A stretch of DNA of 64,000 bases, taken from contig CM049322.1 of the NCBI GenBank assembly GCA_026874595.1, positions 55,652,386 to 55,716,385 of the forward strand. Reading direction: 5' to 3'. The notes under the pieces are model-generated. The model ran no database searches and was not told the origin of the DNA. It worked only from the letters and a program-made list of their open reading frames with translations. A program made the position numbers and the translations under genes. This document shows positions 34,978-47,560 of the stretch, in pieces. Each line of letters opens with the position of its first letter. Within the stretch, counting starts at the first letter, position 1. The stretch is from Sipunculus nudus. Taxonomy: Eukaryota > Annelida > Sipuncula > Golfingiida > Sipunculidae.

Positions 34978-35768
34978 GACATTTCATGGATCTTGGTTGA
35001 GTGAGATATACATGAGATAAACATGAAACAAACACGGGTCTTTAGAATATGCTGAGCTACGAACCCCACAACTGGGTCACGCTCCTTAGGTCATGCGTTT
35101 TAATTAATAGTTATGTTTATCTACACATTTGTACCTCCAATAAACATTCTAAAGATCAAGTTATATTAACAGTTTTATTGACTAATGGATCAAATATATA
35201 CAATGGTTAGGAGATCGACCTATTCAAGGGGGATAAAGAAATATGTACGTTTAGTGTAGGTGTTTCACATTTACTGCCTAAAGACCTGTATAAGTATTGT
35301 ATTATTATCCGTTTGCAACTGAACTCCGTTGTATATCATATGATAGTCGTGAGTTTCTAATTTCGGTTGCATGAGATATACATCATATTGTGAATAAATA
35401 GTAGTGTCTATGTCTATCACAGATATTCGCCCTCCTCCAAACTCTATAGTGTATAATTAATTAATTAGTAAATTAATAAAACAGGCAGTAATCCGTTCTT
35501 AAATATAGAATGTATGGCGTGAATAGTTTAAGGACGGAGGCCTATAAACAGAGAAAGGCATAAATGTATAGTTACAGTTTTCGTTGTGCAAGTGAAAACC
35601 AGTACCGGTGTAATAAGTGAGAGAGCAATAACTAGATCTTGAAGATACAAATCGAAAATATGTTAGTGCTGCTGTGGGATCGAAGCAAATTGTTACAACA
35701 ATTAGGTAAAGTCTACATTATTGAAGAATGGTATGCAAGTGTATTTCAGAAACTAACTGTCCTTTAAT

Positions 35769-36190
35769 GGTTAATATAGAATGTAATAACCATCTAAGCT
35801 GTCTGAGACCCGTAACCAAATTCCATCATAATTCTAAATTCGGACCAAGCAAATAGACACGCTTTCAAGCATAAACTTATGATACATGTGTGATCTAGGT
35901 GTCCTAATTGATCTGGAAATTCAAAAAGACTGAGGAATTTCGGGGATTATTTAATTTTGATTTATTTGATATTTGGCCAACGTTGCAGATGGTTAATATA
36001 GAATATTAAAACCGTCTAGCTGTTTAAAACTCGTAATGAAATTCCGTCATGATTCTAAACTAGACCCAGCTAAGAGATACGCATTCAAGCATAATTTTAT
36101 GATACATATGAGTAATCTGGGGGTGTCCTTATTTATCAGATAATGGCAAAAAGCTGAGCAATATCGAGGATTATTTTATTCTGAAATTTT
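35769..36190 (+). repeat. Tandem duplication, period 222 bp, diverged
   Basis: GGTTAATATAGAAT occurs at 35,769 and 35,991, followed in both by CCATCTAAGCTGT/CCGTCTAGCTGTT, ATTC.TCATAATTCTAAA, CTTTCAAGCATAAACTTATGATACAT and GATTATTT. Non-coding. Confidence 0.8.
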
Positions 36191-36192
36191 CT

Positions 36193-38314
36193 TTAATGTC
36201 CCGGTGGACCAGGTGGACCCACAGATATTTTGATATCTCGAGCAGCATCTATGAACAAAAAACATCAAAATGTTTGTTATTATCGATACATTTCTTTATT
36301 TCCAATGATGAAATAAATAGAAAGAATCGAGTAATAAGAACACCTGTTTTTATGGCAATGGAGGCCCCGGTTCCCACCCCACTTGATCCGTGGGAAAAAA
36401 TATGAAACATTGATAGAACATCATAGATTCGCTCAACACAAATTGTTTATGCTAGATCCAAACATGTAAAAAGACGGCTTATTTAGACGTTAAACTCCTC
36501 TGGGATTTTTTTTTATCTCGCTGTTTTGATGGTACCAGCAGCATCCGTTTTTTCCACAATTCTTTTGCAATATAACGTGTAATATCTATATTCCGTATTT
36601 AAACAAAAACAAATAACCGGTTAATTTTGTCTTTAGTATTAACTAAAAATTATAACATTCAAGTTATCCATGCATCATGTTATATATGCTCAACATTGTG
36701 AATATTACATAAAGAACAGATAAGACTAGACAAAGTTTTCTTGACTCAAAATCACATTGTTTGATTCCATTCATTTCAACAAAGTTTTCAGTTTTTTGTT
36801 TAAAAAGAGTAACATTTCACTCTGCTTTGTACACAGACTTCCCAATTTAGTAACAACATTCAAAAAAAGTCCTCATATGTTAACAAAATGATGCGATCAT
36901 CCATTAAATATAATATATGCTTTTATCCAGGGCAAACCCATGAGAAACATTCTGACAGGTATTTCAAACTCTATTTTCCATTTTAAAAAATTCCTGGATA
37001 ATTTCTTGTGTTAATGTAAAAATGTTTAACTTATAAATTACATTGCATTCTAAATAATCACAAATTTATTTTTTTTATGCTAGTTTGAGAATATCCCGTA
37101 AAAGTTAATTAAAATTTAACCAGTACAGATCAATCAAATTGAACATTTTCCCTTCATATTTCAATGCAATTTGAGCACCATGTATCCATGGTTTAACCTT
37201 CGGTCCAAGGAAAAATAAAAGCCAATAATCTGGTTGCTTGATTATGCTTTGAATATTTTAACTTTATTTCAGTTAATCATGGAACTTACCTGTTTTTTGC
37301 TTTCCCGATGGTTTTTCCACTTCATTGCCAACTACATTTGAAGAAGAAAACAGAAAAATCTATGCTTAAAAAATTAATAACATTTTAAAACACTAAAACT
37401 AGTTACCTCACCACTTATATCAATATAAAATAATTTTCAGATATATTCAATTGGATGACCAGCTAAGAAAATACATTGACACGTTCTTATTTGAACAGGT
37501 ATATCAAAACCGAATTGTATAAGCAATTCATATATTCTTGCTTTATCAATGTCATACCGAACTTATTGCTAAGAAAATCCCGCACCTCTTTCCTTGTCGC
37601 GCAGGCATCTGTTGACGACTGTTGATTCATCTAAAAAGAGATTAATTAATAAGGAATAATCTCTATGTTCCCAAATGCATTTGTTAATCGGTGACTGTGT
37701 TCCCCTCATGTTTAGATGTTTTGTTGGGCATACCGTACAACGTCGTTAGATGATGATGACATAGTATTTGTACAAGCGGAGACTGTTGTAATATCATATG
37801 TAATTGTTTGAATAAGTACATTCTGGGCATGCTTATTTCCCTGTAATTCATTTGACTTTAAAAGTAAAACTCGTTTTTATTATTATTTTTTTTTAAGTCT
37901 TCATGCATGTTATCTGTGTTTTTCTTCAATAAAAAAACCTGTAAGTAGGGCTCTAGTGTCTTCGGCTTTACCCCAGATACATAAAAAATATTTGTTATTT
38001 TTATATTTAAAAGCATGGTCTGTTAATTTTATTTTATAAGCATCGTAGAATATTGTTTTAAGAGAAAAGTAATAAGACTGCAATATTCCCATTTTTGTTA
38101 AGTCTTTTTAGGTCAGCCTCCCACAGCCACTGCCTGTCACATACCGCATTTATTATTTATACCTATAGAAAATATATCCTACTACTGAGAGTTTTTACTT
38201 ATCAAGACATACCGTCCATTTGAAATACGGTTTTCCTCACCGCAGGAACCAACATTGACTTGCGCCTCAGCATACGAAATGTGCAATATTTTTCAAACGT
38301 ATATGAGTCTATGA

Positions 38315-38377
<63 letters not shown>

Positions 38378-38861
38378 GGATATTAAGAGAGGAGAGACAT
38401 CAACCCCAATACTTCGATCTATCATAATAGGTAGATAACCTACAAGCTGTTGCTTAATTTCTGCAACCCCTGTAGCCTTCGGCAAGCAATAAGACAATTA
38501 GTTTGACAGGGAGTTTGAGCGGAGGGCCGGGTATTGATACCGGAAAGCCAAGACCTTATTCAATCATTGTATATATGTTCATAAGGTATGAAAATGCTTT
38601 GTTCGGGTGTTAATTTGTCTTTGCTTGAGAGGAAGTTGCCTTTAAGGATAGTGCATGTTAATTCTTGGAGAGAATGGTTGGATTGGTTAAAATGTGCAGC
38701 CTAAGAAAATCCGGGAGTGTTTTAGCAGAGTGTTTTTCTGGTTATTCCTTTACTGTATGTTATCTACAAAAAGTGATTGATTGAAATGATGGCGTTGATA
38801 TCTCTCCCCTGTTTATGTTCATTCACAATTTTACCAACATCCATAGAATTGAGAAATGTTA

Positions 38862-38911
<50 letters not shown>

Positions 38912-39501
38912 ATTGGTCATTGATGAACTGCATCCAAATACCTCGTATACGAATGTTTAAAAGACTCACTGGTCTATGAATTCACATATTGTAACAAATG
39001 ATTTATCCTACTGACAAATCATCATACTTTATTGGTGATATATGAAGGAGCTCTCAAATATAACGGTTTTGTTTGCTTCTGAGCAAAAAAATGACGAAAT
39101 TCCGTAGATTACGAATGTCAACTCATAGCTGCGTTAGAAAATATATGTTTTTAAATGAGGGTAGGTCGATGTCCTGTTTGTGCCACTGCCTATTATAGAG
39201 AATAAAGTTATCCGTATAATCAGAATGATATATTCTTATTAAGCCTTCTGGATTTTTGGATTTTTATGCACTGAATTAGGAATAATCGAGATGCCATAAA
39301 CTGAAACCGATGAGGTTCTATAACAACATTACAACATTATGCCATTGAAGCACCGGCGGGTTCGAACCTGAGCCCTCCATCTTCGATGTCCAGCGCCTTA
39401 ACCCCTGGGCCTATCAATATCCTATCGGTAAAAACCTTACCTGCTTCCGATACAGCACAGGACAATGCCAATATGATCAGGAGAAACATGGGGTTTTTCA
39501 T
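36193..39501 (-). CDS. Predicted small secreted peptide gene, four coding exons, collagen-like tail
   Basis: Complement of 39,441-39,501, 37,586-37,630, 37,290-37,331 and 36,193-36,248: 61+45+42+56 bp, 67 residues. Exon 1 is a signal peptide (MKNP, LLIILALSC, ending VSEA) with donor GCAG/GTAAGG in phase 1. Exon 2 enters after CTCTTTTTAG, begins with Asp-Glu and holds one Cys (VNRCLRDKE); its donor GAG/GTGCGG is weak. Exon 3 enters after CAAATGTAG and leaves at the strong AAACAG/GTAAGT; it is charged (VEKPSGKQK). Exon 4 enters after GTTCATAG and ends ISVGPPGPPGH-stop. All junctions are phase 1. Exon 4 is supported by an in-frame paralogue at 45,997-46,040. The leader CTGAAGA before ATG is shared with the gene at 51,566. 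Family and function unknown; exon 2 might be skipped. Confidence 0.5.
36200..37185. repeat. Block B, part 2: copy of 46,005-46,990
   Basis: Alignable from GGTGGACCCACAGATATTTTGATATC through ATCCGTTTTTTCCAC, AACCGGTTAATTTTGTCTT, CTCAAAATCACATTG and CATCCATTAAATATAATA to ATTTGAGCACCATGTATCCATGG. The last ~300 bp also match 830-1,135 in block A. Divergence roughly 15-20%. Confidence 0.85.
37640..39430. other. Intron of the minus-strand gene: AT-rich, two (TA)n tracts
   Basis: If the gene model is right this is intron 1. (TA)n at 38,320-38,375 and 38,866-38,907. A tRNA-like SINE head lies near the 5' end of the intron (39,350-39,415). No other exon recognised. Confidence 0.4.
39350..39415 (-). 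repeat. tRNA-derived SINE head (Ser/Leu-like), minus strand
   Basis: On the minus strand a box A-like GGCCCAGGGGTTAAGGCGC is followed ~30 bp later by CAGGTTCGAACCCGCCGG (box B). The spacing and D-arm resemble a tRNA, but no good anticodon or acceptor stem forms, so a SINE or tRNA relic is more likely. Distinct from the SINE at 3,418 and 49,368. Confidence 0.55.
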
Positions 39502-39639
39502 TCTTCAGTTATAGCTCCTGTTTCCATCAAAAAAGAAACACTGTCGCCATCTTGTCAATGGCGCATATAATGAATTGTTGTCAGGTTTCAAATATCTCCG
39601 TATTCAGTTAATTAAAAGTAGCTTTGTATTGGATAATTA

Positions 39640-40530
39640 GTTAGTAAGCTGATAGTATTTTGATTTTTTTTTTAATTTACTTTGCACGCAGAACATATAA
39701 CATATGAGCAAAATGAAATTTTAATTATGGAAATGCTGATGAGGTAATATATTGAAATGATGCATGTACACTAATTTTAATCAACGACTAACGGGGAATA
39801 TTAATTAATCTATTAACGCAAACGTCATAAAATCTCTCCTTGCAATACTTAAAACTTGCCTTTTTTATTTTATTTTTATTTCAAAGCCCTATATATGTAT
39901 AAGCTACTCTACGCAATGCTTGCCGATAACAGGCTTTTAAGATGGTTTCAGCGCAAATATATTTCCTACATTTCGACATCTAGGTACCCATTTCAGAACG
40001 GGTTAGTTCTCGCTGACAATAAATAGTGTGTCGCCGTGTCAGGACCTTAGCAAACTCATTTCACATTTTTGGCGTTAATCGTGCAATATAGGGTCAAAAG
40101 ATATTCTATGAGACAGTGACTTACCGTTCAACCTGTTTCACTCCTTTTCCGAACCTATTAAGTGTGACTTCATGAATTAATCAAAACCATTGAGAGACCA
40201 AACAAAAGTAAAAAGACAACAAAAGTCAACAAAGGCAATGTCAGTTTGTTTCAAGTACTCATTCAAACATCCTGGTACAAATTTCTTCATTTAGGGAGCC
40301 TAATTTAGGGAGAGGTTAATTCAGCTGTCGACTTTCGATCGAAGCCTCATTCTGGTTTACTTACATTTATCATGTTCCCATGATACGCTATATAAGTTAT
40401 AACAAATTAACGAAGTGCAGTGTCTTAAAATAATGATGTCAATTTGACTGTTGTAAATCAAGAAACGCTATTATGGAACATGTCCTGCTGTCTTTCATTA
40501 TATTTATATTATTATGTTTGTGACAGAGAG
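39640..40530. other. Intergenic, nothing recognised
   Basis: AT-rich; upstream flank of the minus-strand gene. A TATATGCGCC phrase ~65 bp upstream of its ATG is a weak TATA-like candidate. No other signal. Confidence 0.4.
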
Positions 40531-40539
40531 AAAGTCATG

Positions 40540-41060
40540 TGGTTTTCCTTGAGCTGCCCTGTGTAGGGGAAAATTCATGAAGTTGGCAATCTTGCTGGTT
40601 ATGTTAATATTTACTAGTGTTATAATAGTGGAGCTACAGTCCCGTGCTTGATGTTTTGCTTGTGCCGGGATTCAAAGGAGAATACACTTGTTTAATGGAG
40701 CTTCTGCTGATTGTGTTGCCTGTGCTACCCTCTCACAAGAATCAAGCCATGAATGGTTTGTGCCGTATCCTAAGGAGAGTGATCTGGTGAAGGGTTGACT
40801 GTGCTTTTTACCGCATGATGTTATCTCCATGATTTTGGAGTTAGGTCCCTGAGCCGGGTAGTGTTACTTTTGCTCCCATCTCCAGGTGAAAAAAAAGAGC
40901 AGGATCCCTCTTATGGCCGTGTAGCTTGTCGCGCCATATGTAGGTTAAAGGGTTAAGGATAATGGAGCTAGATCCCGTAGTGGTTGTGTTGTTTGTTCTG
41001 CCCTGTATACGAACATACCTGTCGCCCGTGTCTAAATCAGCCTTTGAATCACCCTATTTC
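40540..41060 (+). repeat. Degenerate short-period tandem array
   Basis: Phrases of the type AATGGAGCT...CCCGTAGTGGTTGTGTTGTTTGT.CTGCCCT recur with decay (about 40,560, 40,629, 40,696, 40,965 and 40,997). Period about 70-100 bp, irregular. A frame starting ATG 40,577 has a hydrophobic start (MKLAILLVMLIFTS) but ends 24 codons later inside the array without a splice donor. Confidence 0.55.
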
Positions 41061-42090
41061 AAGAGGCCAACACTCCACTGTAGTGGCTGTTGGATGTGAC
41101 ATTTGATGGCACCAGCATATACGTAGATAACGTAGATTTAATATTAACAACGTGATTGTACACATTCACATTTGTTTCATTCAAGCTTTATCAGCCTACT
41201 TTCTGTTTCCAGTAGACTGATACAGGCATACAATAGATTGGCATCGGCATAAAATTGTTTGGTACCGGTCCATAATAGACTTTTTTTTTCCTGATTCATC
41301 TCAGTGCAGTCTCTGGTTCTGCTGTTGAAATAATGATATGCATGACGTAGCCCCCTGGTAATTTACTATTTCAACCAGGCCGGTCGGCTGTGTCACACCA
41401 GTCACTAATCACTTATTCCGTGTGTCCATCATTAATCAGCTTTATTATTATTTTTTTCCTTTTTGAACTGACCTTAGGAATGTCGAATTAATTATCCCCG
41501 GCTCACAAAAGTGCGTGCGTATCCTGTATACTCGATACCCTACCCGAAACCCGACCTTTCTTTTCCAACACAAAAGCAGATGAGCCCCATTCAGTTTGAA
41601 CCATAAAAAAAAAGGTTTTTGTAAGGTTTCGGCACGTCTTACTTATTGTATAAACAATCCATTTTCAGTGGCCACCATAAAACAATGGTCAATGATTTAC
41701 ACTCGTAGTTCTAAATTTTAACACTTCATCTTAATATAGTTGTATAGAGAGAGACATTGATTTGGCACTGAGCCCCTTTTGACACCAAGCTTACATTTAC
41801 ATATATTATTTTATTAGAATCCAAAATTGATAGTCAATAATCAGTTTTCTCAAATTAATTATAAATTTGTATTTATATTTCTGTAAAAAATTGACTTTTG
41901 AAATTAAATTATATTATCATCCCTTTTCGAACTACAGGATCACCACTTATGAAATAAAAAAAATGTATGTGTTTATAGTTTCGATAGAAATTATCATTAT
42001 TGGTACACTCTCGATACATATATAATTTTAAATTATACACATAAAACTTTCTTTTATTAATTCATTATTTTATTGATTAATATTTACTTT
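41060..42090. other. Intergenic, nothing recognised
   Basis: AT-rich; no exon, repeat or RNA gene identified. Confidence 0.45.
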
Positions 42091-42720
42091 ATTGAGTTTA
42101 CATTAAATGTACTAGTAGTAATAATAACTGATGTAGGGCATAGTCTAGAATCCTGGTCATAGTTGCCTTGTATCTAACAATACCAGGTTAGAAAAGGTTC
42201 TAAAAAATACTTTTTTGTCTTACATACGTATTCCTCACCGAAACTCAGTTATGAGTGCAGTGAAAACTATACACCCTTCAATTTAATCACGAATCATGTT
42301 CATTAATCAGGGGGAATAAAGAAATTAATGTTAATTAGGTTGGATGATCATATACAATCATATCCAAGTGTTATAAGAAAGTGGAAATCACTTACAGCAT
42401 ATGTGCAGGCAAACCACTTGTACCCTGACGTCTTTCAATGCCGTGAGGAAGCTATTTTATCTGAAAATCATAATGCTGAAATAGCGTGTGATTATTCTCT
42501 ATTAAACACACCAGATATAATTATTTACTGCTGCGATGAAGTAGCTGAAATACATAATTCACCCATATGTTACCGAACTCAGAATATTAAATGTATTCCA
42601 TTCTAATAAAATGTATACAAGTGTCATGATTGATTTGGAAAAGTAAATTGTTAAGGAATATCGTTGATTATTTTTATATTGATTCATTTGGTTTTGCTCA
42701 CACGTTGTGGATGAAATTAT
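42090..42720. repeat. Block C, part 1: copy of 33,620-34,450 (+ part of 35,940-36,000)
   Basis: Matches block B part 1 and then, after about 42,620, a short stretch resembling 35,950-36,000. Some 1.5 kb of block B, including its signal-peptide exon at 34,703, is absent here. A 92-codon open frame (42,328-42,606) is probably accidental because the block B copy is interrupted. Confidence 0.75.
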
Positions 42721-42739
42721 CTCTTCAAGCGAGGAAACT

Positions 42740-44235
42740 GTCGACCAGAGACATGGTGAGCCGATCAGTACGGTATTATTTGTGGTCCATAATTGAAATA
42801 GTGGAACATGTTAACAAATTGGCCGTTTTGTTTTAATGGCCACATATAGACATTACAAAGCAGTTATACATTTGCCCTGGAAAAGAAATGGTAGAACCAA
42901 AGGTATGAATGCTACTCGTTAAAACCTGTCTCAGTGAGTCGATAAGAATTCAAAGATTTTTCCTGTTTCAAAAACATTTGTATACAGTATAGAGCTAGAA
43001 CTTATAGAATAACTCCAATCGGATGGAAATCGATAAAACTACAAATATCAATACAACTATGAAATTATTCTCTCTTCCATTTACAAGAAGACGTTTCAGG
43101 TGGTGACGCAAGCGTCCTTTTACTTTGAAAATATAGTTAGAACACTCAAAAGATATAAATATATATATATGTATATTGTAAATGTGCAAAGACAAGTCAT
43201 TTGATATATATTGAAGGTGTTACTCCTGTGATGAAAAGAGCTGTGTCTGTTAAACATTAAGGTCTGTACATTTTTTATATAATAGGAATTATTACAAGAA
43301 TTCTTTGAAGCCAGTTTATATGGAATAAACATTTATATTTCATTTGACTTATTTCAGGTTTCCTTATTAAGCAAGAGGGAAAGACGAGGAAGTACCAGAT
43401 AAGTGGTATGCTGTATTTTGTTGGTATATTTAATAAGATGCAGAAATTAATGCGGGGGACGCCAGTCAGTGTCGGTGACGATCTTCACGCTCCATAATAG
43501 CAATATGGAGTATATTTGTTTGAAAATAATAAAATTATGGCATTTGTACAAAATCATAATGATAACCCATTTTGGAAAATAAGAAACCGTAATACTCCTA
43601 TAAATGCAAGATTTATCATGTACGTTTAAGGTAGAAACTATGTATACCAACAGGTCAGCTTAAATTGAATAGAAAAGTGTATATTTATGAAAACATTATT
43701 GACTTGCCAGCTCTACATAGGTCTGTTATAATACTACACTAGCTACTAAGTGGGGTGAATTTCAGTTTAAAATATCACATTACTTTCTACCTATGAACAA
43801 CAAAAAAATGGAATAAAACCCCCTTAGCTCCATTCAGATTTTGAAGACATCTTCAGAAAGTATAGAGAATCAACTGATGTACTGTTAGAATACACCATTA
43901 ATATATCACGGAAATCCCCGATATGCGTGTTGTATTGAATTGCCGGATAAAAATTCGCTTGACATCATTACTGACTCTCCATTAAGTTCGCTGGTAACCT
44001 AACCTTGCGTATTTATAAATAAGAAGCCTACAAGACAAAAGAAGCAAAGTATATAAGACTGCATATTTAAAATAAAACTCAGGATAATTAAAGAATATTG
44101 GAATATAAAAGAGAAAATTAAAAAAAATAATTTTACAGTCATTTTGATAAAATCTTCCTTACCTAAGCGGTCATTGCATATGTTTCATAATTTGTTGTTG
44201 TAGAAGGATATATGTTGCGTATGTTGTTTGTATGT
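42740..44235. other. Intergenic, nothing recognised
   Basis: AT-rich. A few short frames with hydrophobic runs but no start/donor combination like the three signal exons. Confidence 0.45.
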
Positions 44236-44239
44236 GTTA

Positions 44240-44730
44240 AATGCCACCTTACTCTCAGTTGTGGTTCTGCTGTAAACACAGAGCCACGGGTCGCTGCCGT
44301 CATTTATCTAGCGGACGAGAACGCATGCACTGTTAGACGATGGTGAGTCAGAGTGATTGTTTAAGCCAGCGGTGTGCAGTGCACATGTTACATCAACACT
44401 GCTACCTTCATGACCCGCCCAGCCGAAATGTGACACATGCACCTGGCCAGCTGAAACAATCCACTGCATAACCCTGGTAACAACAAGTGTAGCCAGTGAT
44501 CTTGTTTAGCCAATCGTCCAGTAACAAGGACACTCAGAGCAGTGATGATGTATCACGTGCACTGCACACCGCTGGCTGAAACAATCGCCCGGTTCACAGA
44601 ACTTAAGATCTTAAGATAGATGCATGTGCTTTAACTGGGTGCATCGTCAGAAGATGCATGCGTTCCTGTCCGCTAGGTAAATGAACGCAGGGCCTAGTTG
44701 TTATGTGTTTAAAACAGAGCCACGACTGGA
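44240..44730. repeat. Nested inverted repeats (foldback)
   Basis: Outer arms: GTTCTGCTGTAAACACAGAGCCAC...TCATTTATCTAGCGGACGAGAACGCATGCA (44,264-44,330) is the reverse complement of GATGCATGCGTTCCTGTCCGCTAGGTAAATGA...ACAGAGCCACG (44,655-44,725), listed here as landmarks with gaps. Inner arms: GATTGTTTAAGCCAGCGG and TGTGCAGTGCAC at 44,357-44,390 pair with TGCACTGCACACCGCTGGCTGAAACAATC at 44,555-44,585. The right outer arm also starts the block that is repeated at position 1. Confidence 0.8.
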
Positions 44731-45425
44731 TAGCATTGCCATCTCCAAAATAAATGAATCCAAAACTTACAACCATTTCAGGGTAAATGTATCAGTGTTT
44801 AAGTATTTTGTATATGTATTGTATCGAAGTTTTAACAACTGTGATATTATATTACTACGTAAAGGAATCATTTTACAAAATAGTTTAACCTAAGTATTAG
44901 TTTAGTGCCACGAAAGATTTGGCATCATTATAATGTCAAACACATTATTCTTCAGCCATCCTGAAACAATTGCAGCGTATTGCAGCGTGTTCATAAGAGG
45001 AGGTTATGGAAGAAAATCGTAAAAACCAATGATAATAAGTGCATATTCTTAGAACATACTAGCTGGTTGAAGACCAAGCCAAGAACTTCCTACAAACCAG
45101 AGATATTTCTGAAATATTTTTAAGCTATGTATGTCCTCGTTAATTAATTGGTGAACATTATAATATGAAAGAAAGCTGCAATAGCATAAAGACATCTTAT
45201 AAGCGTCCTTAATCATTTATGTCCAGTTTCTATAATTCAATAAGGTAAAGTAATGGTCTCAATCAGGAACGTGAAAGTTTGATGAACGACCAGTACCAAT
45301 GTTCGAGGCGCACGTTTTGCCAAGGGAGCATACCTGCAGGAAGGGAAGTCAATCGAAGTCTGATAAAAAAGTAAAACATGTTTTTGCATGTCGTTATATG
45401 TATGTTCTTTCTTCTAAAGCCTACT
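44650..45425. repeat. Block C, part 2: copy of 1-800
   Basis: See 1-800. It carries an extra ~100 bp near 45,030-45,130 relative to block A. Confidence 0.85.
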
Positions 45426-45990
45426 TATTGTTTACTTGACGTCAGGGAGATATGTATATACCTTTAGGAAACGCGCATAATTTATAAGTGGTAAACACAC
45501 TATTCGTTGAAGCCTGGTATCAGGATGATTAGTTATATGCCTTTTCGTGGTAGAGATATTGCCTCTTTAACTGTAAAACAAACACTGCTTTAAACTGGAG
45601 GTTCAAGTGAACTAGCATATTTCCAATTTCTGTGAATCTTACAGACAATTAGAAACCAGAGGAAGAATAAGATAAAATCAATATCATGCTTCAGTTTAAT
45701 TATAACATATTTTATATTAATAATGCGAAGCCACCTATGCGACATTGTTCAAGAATATTGATGTATTATCGAGGTGAGTTGGCACAATGAGGATCATGCA
45801 TAATTGTGGTCGATATAAAAAACGATAAAAGTATACGTATTTACCATGATGATAACATATTTTAACATATAACATAATCAGGAATGATTGAAAGAAAATT
45901 GTGGTTTAAGCTTTAATTAAAGTTACTCTTATGGAGATATGAAGGCTACGACATTATCCGTTTATTTGTTTCTTCAATTTCATGATTTGC
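45425..45990. other. Intergenic, nothing recognised
   Basis: AT-rich, absent from block A. No features seen. Confidence 0.45.
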
Positions 45991-45996
45991 GTTACT

Positions 45997-46040
45997 TCAT
46001 TCCGATGGACCCACAAATATTTCAATTTCTTGAGCAGCAT
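45997..46040 (-). CDS. Paralogous 3' exon of the secreted-peptide family (gene fragment)
   Basis: On the minus strand an acceptor (TTTGTTTTTAG) is followed by a phase-1 exon that starts Asp-Ala-Ala and contains EIEIFVGPSE before TGA (45,997-45,999). It is the counterpart of 36,193-36,248 (IKISVGPPGPPGH). Both copies keep the frame, acceptor and D-A-A-x-x-I-x-I-x-V-G-P pattern through ~9 differences, but the Pro-rich tail is lost. I could not find a signal exon for it upstream on the minus strand, so it may be a fragment. Confidence 0.4.
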
Positions 46041-46990
46041 CTAAAAACAAAAACATCAAAATGTTTGTTATTCTAGATTACGTACCTATATGCCTATATT
46101 TCCAATGATGAAATAAACAGAATGAATTGAGTTAGACGGACCATAGTTTTTACAGCATTTACAATGGAGGGAGAGATCTTGGTTCGCACCCCACCGGATC
46201 CTTTGGCCAATAAAATGAAACCGTGATAGAACATCATAGATTTGCTTTAAAACAACTTGTTTATGCTAGATCCAAACATGTAAATAGACGGTTTATATGG
46301 ACGTTAAACTCCTCAGAGATTCATCTCGCTTTCCCAGCAGTATCCATTGTTCCATCCTTTCTTTTACAATATAAAGTGTAATATATTTATGCCGTATTCA
46401 AACAAAAACAGATAACCGGTTAATTTTGTCTTCACTGTTAACTAAAAATTGTAACATTCAAGTTATTCATGCATCATGCTATATATGCTAAACTTCGTCA
46501 ATAATCGTAAATAAAGAGCAGGTTGGACTAGTCATATTTCTCTTGACTCAAAATCACATTGCTGAATTCCATTTCATTTCAACGAAGTTTTCAATATTAT
46601 GTTTAAAAAGCGTAACCTTTCACTCTTCTTTTTTTACAAAATTTTCACATATTTGTGACTAAATTCACGAAGGTCAAAAAAGATCCGATCATCCATAAAA
46701 TATAATACATGCTTTAATCCAGGGCATACCCATGAGAAAAATTCTTACAGGAACTTCGAGCTCTATTTTCCATTTTAATAATTTCCCTGATAATTTCTTG
46801 TGCTAATGTAAAAATGTTAACTTATCAATTACATAACATTCTAAATAACCACACGGTTATTCTCTATTCTTGAATAAGAATACCCCGGAAATGTCAATAG
46901 AAATTAAGCAAGTACAGATCAAATGAATTGAACATCTTCCTTCTGTATCTTAATGCAACTTGAGCACCATTTATCCATGGAATATATTTA
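46005..46990. repeat. Block C, part 3: copy of 36,200-37,185
   Basis: See 36,200-37,185. The right third also matches 830-1,135. Confidence 0.85.
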
Positions 46991-47029
46991 GGAGTTAAAT
47001 GCATTTTATATCCTGCAAAAAACGGGCAG

Positions 47030-47560
47030 CATTTATTATTCTGAGCACCCAATTATTCAGACGTGGCACAAATTGTATCCGTTTTGCCTATAATGTTCTA
47101 ACATTACTTTCAGGAGGCCCTGTGTCAATTTATTCCAAATGATTTTTGCACCAAGTGAGTCAGGCTGGGTACACGTGCACGTTTGGCTTTGAATCTGCGA
47201 ACATAACATTAGATATTTGGTACATCATTTTGGAGTTTTCTTTCAAATGTGAAATGAGAAACTGTAATATATATTCTGCAAGATATGTTATAAAAAACCC
47301 ATAATTTGAGCACACTTTAAGACCTAGAAACTGCTACTTTCGTAATGATCCAGGTAAGAAAACGTTTCTTATCAGAAAAAAAGGAGTCTCATTTAAGTGA
47401 AAATGCGTTATAACGTTATATCGATGCCGGCTCGGAAAACATTGGCTGAAACAAAAAGGAGAGTCAGATCGGAAAGTATTGCTCATAATATATTGCAGTA
47501 AAAGGTAAGAAAGCATAGGCCATAATATGAGACGTTACTACATGAAAGCCTCGCCGACAT
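47030..47560. repeat. Block C, part 4: satellite-like monomers and flank, copy of 1,190-1,600 and 53,000-53,700
   Basis: GAGCACCCAATTATTC, CCGTTTTGCCTA, GGGTACACGTGCACGTTTGGCTT, ACCTAGAAACTGCTA then CAGGTAAGAAAACGTTTCTTATCAG, and ACATAGGCCAT-type phrases line up with block A and with the intron-exon-intron region of the 51.6-kb gene. The 60-bp exon seen at 53,435 is not preserved here. Confidence 0.7.

Noticed and set aside
39350-39415. Functional tRNA-Ser/Leu gene on the minus strand
   Set aside because: The T-arm is imperfect and no anticodon stem with a 7-nt loop is evident; treated as a tRNA-derived relic.
42328-42606. 92-codon open frame in block C as a host gene
   Set aside because: The paralogous DNA at 34,140-34,400 is alignable but has in-frame stops, and there is no start context, domain or splice signal.
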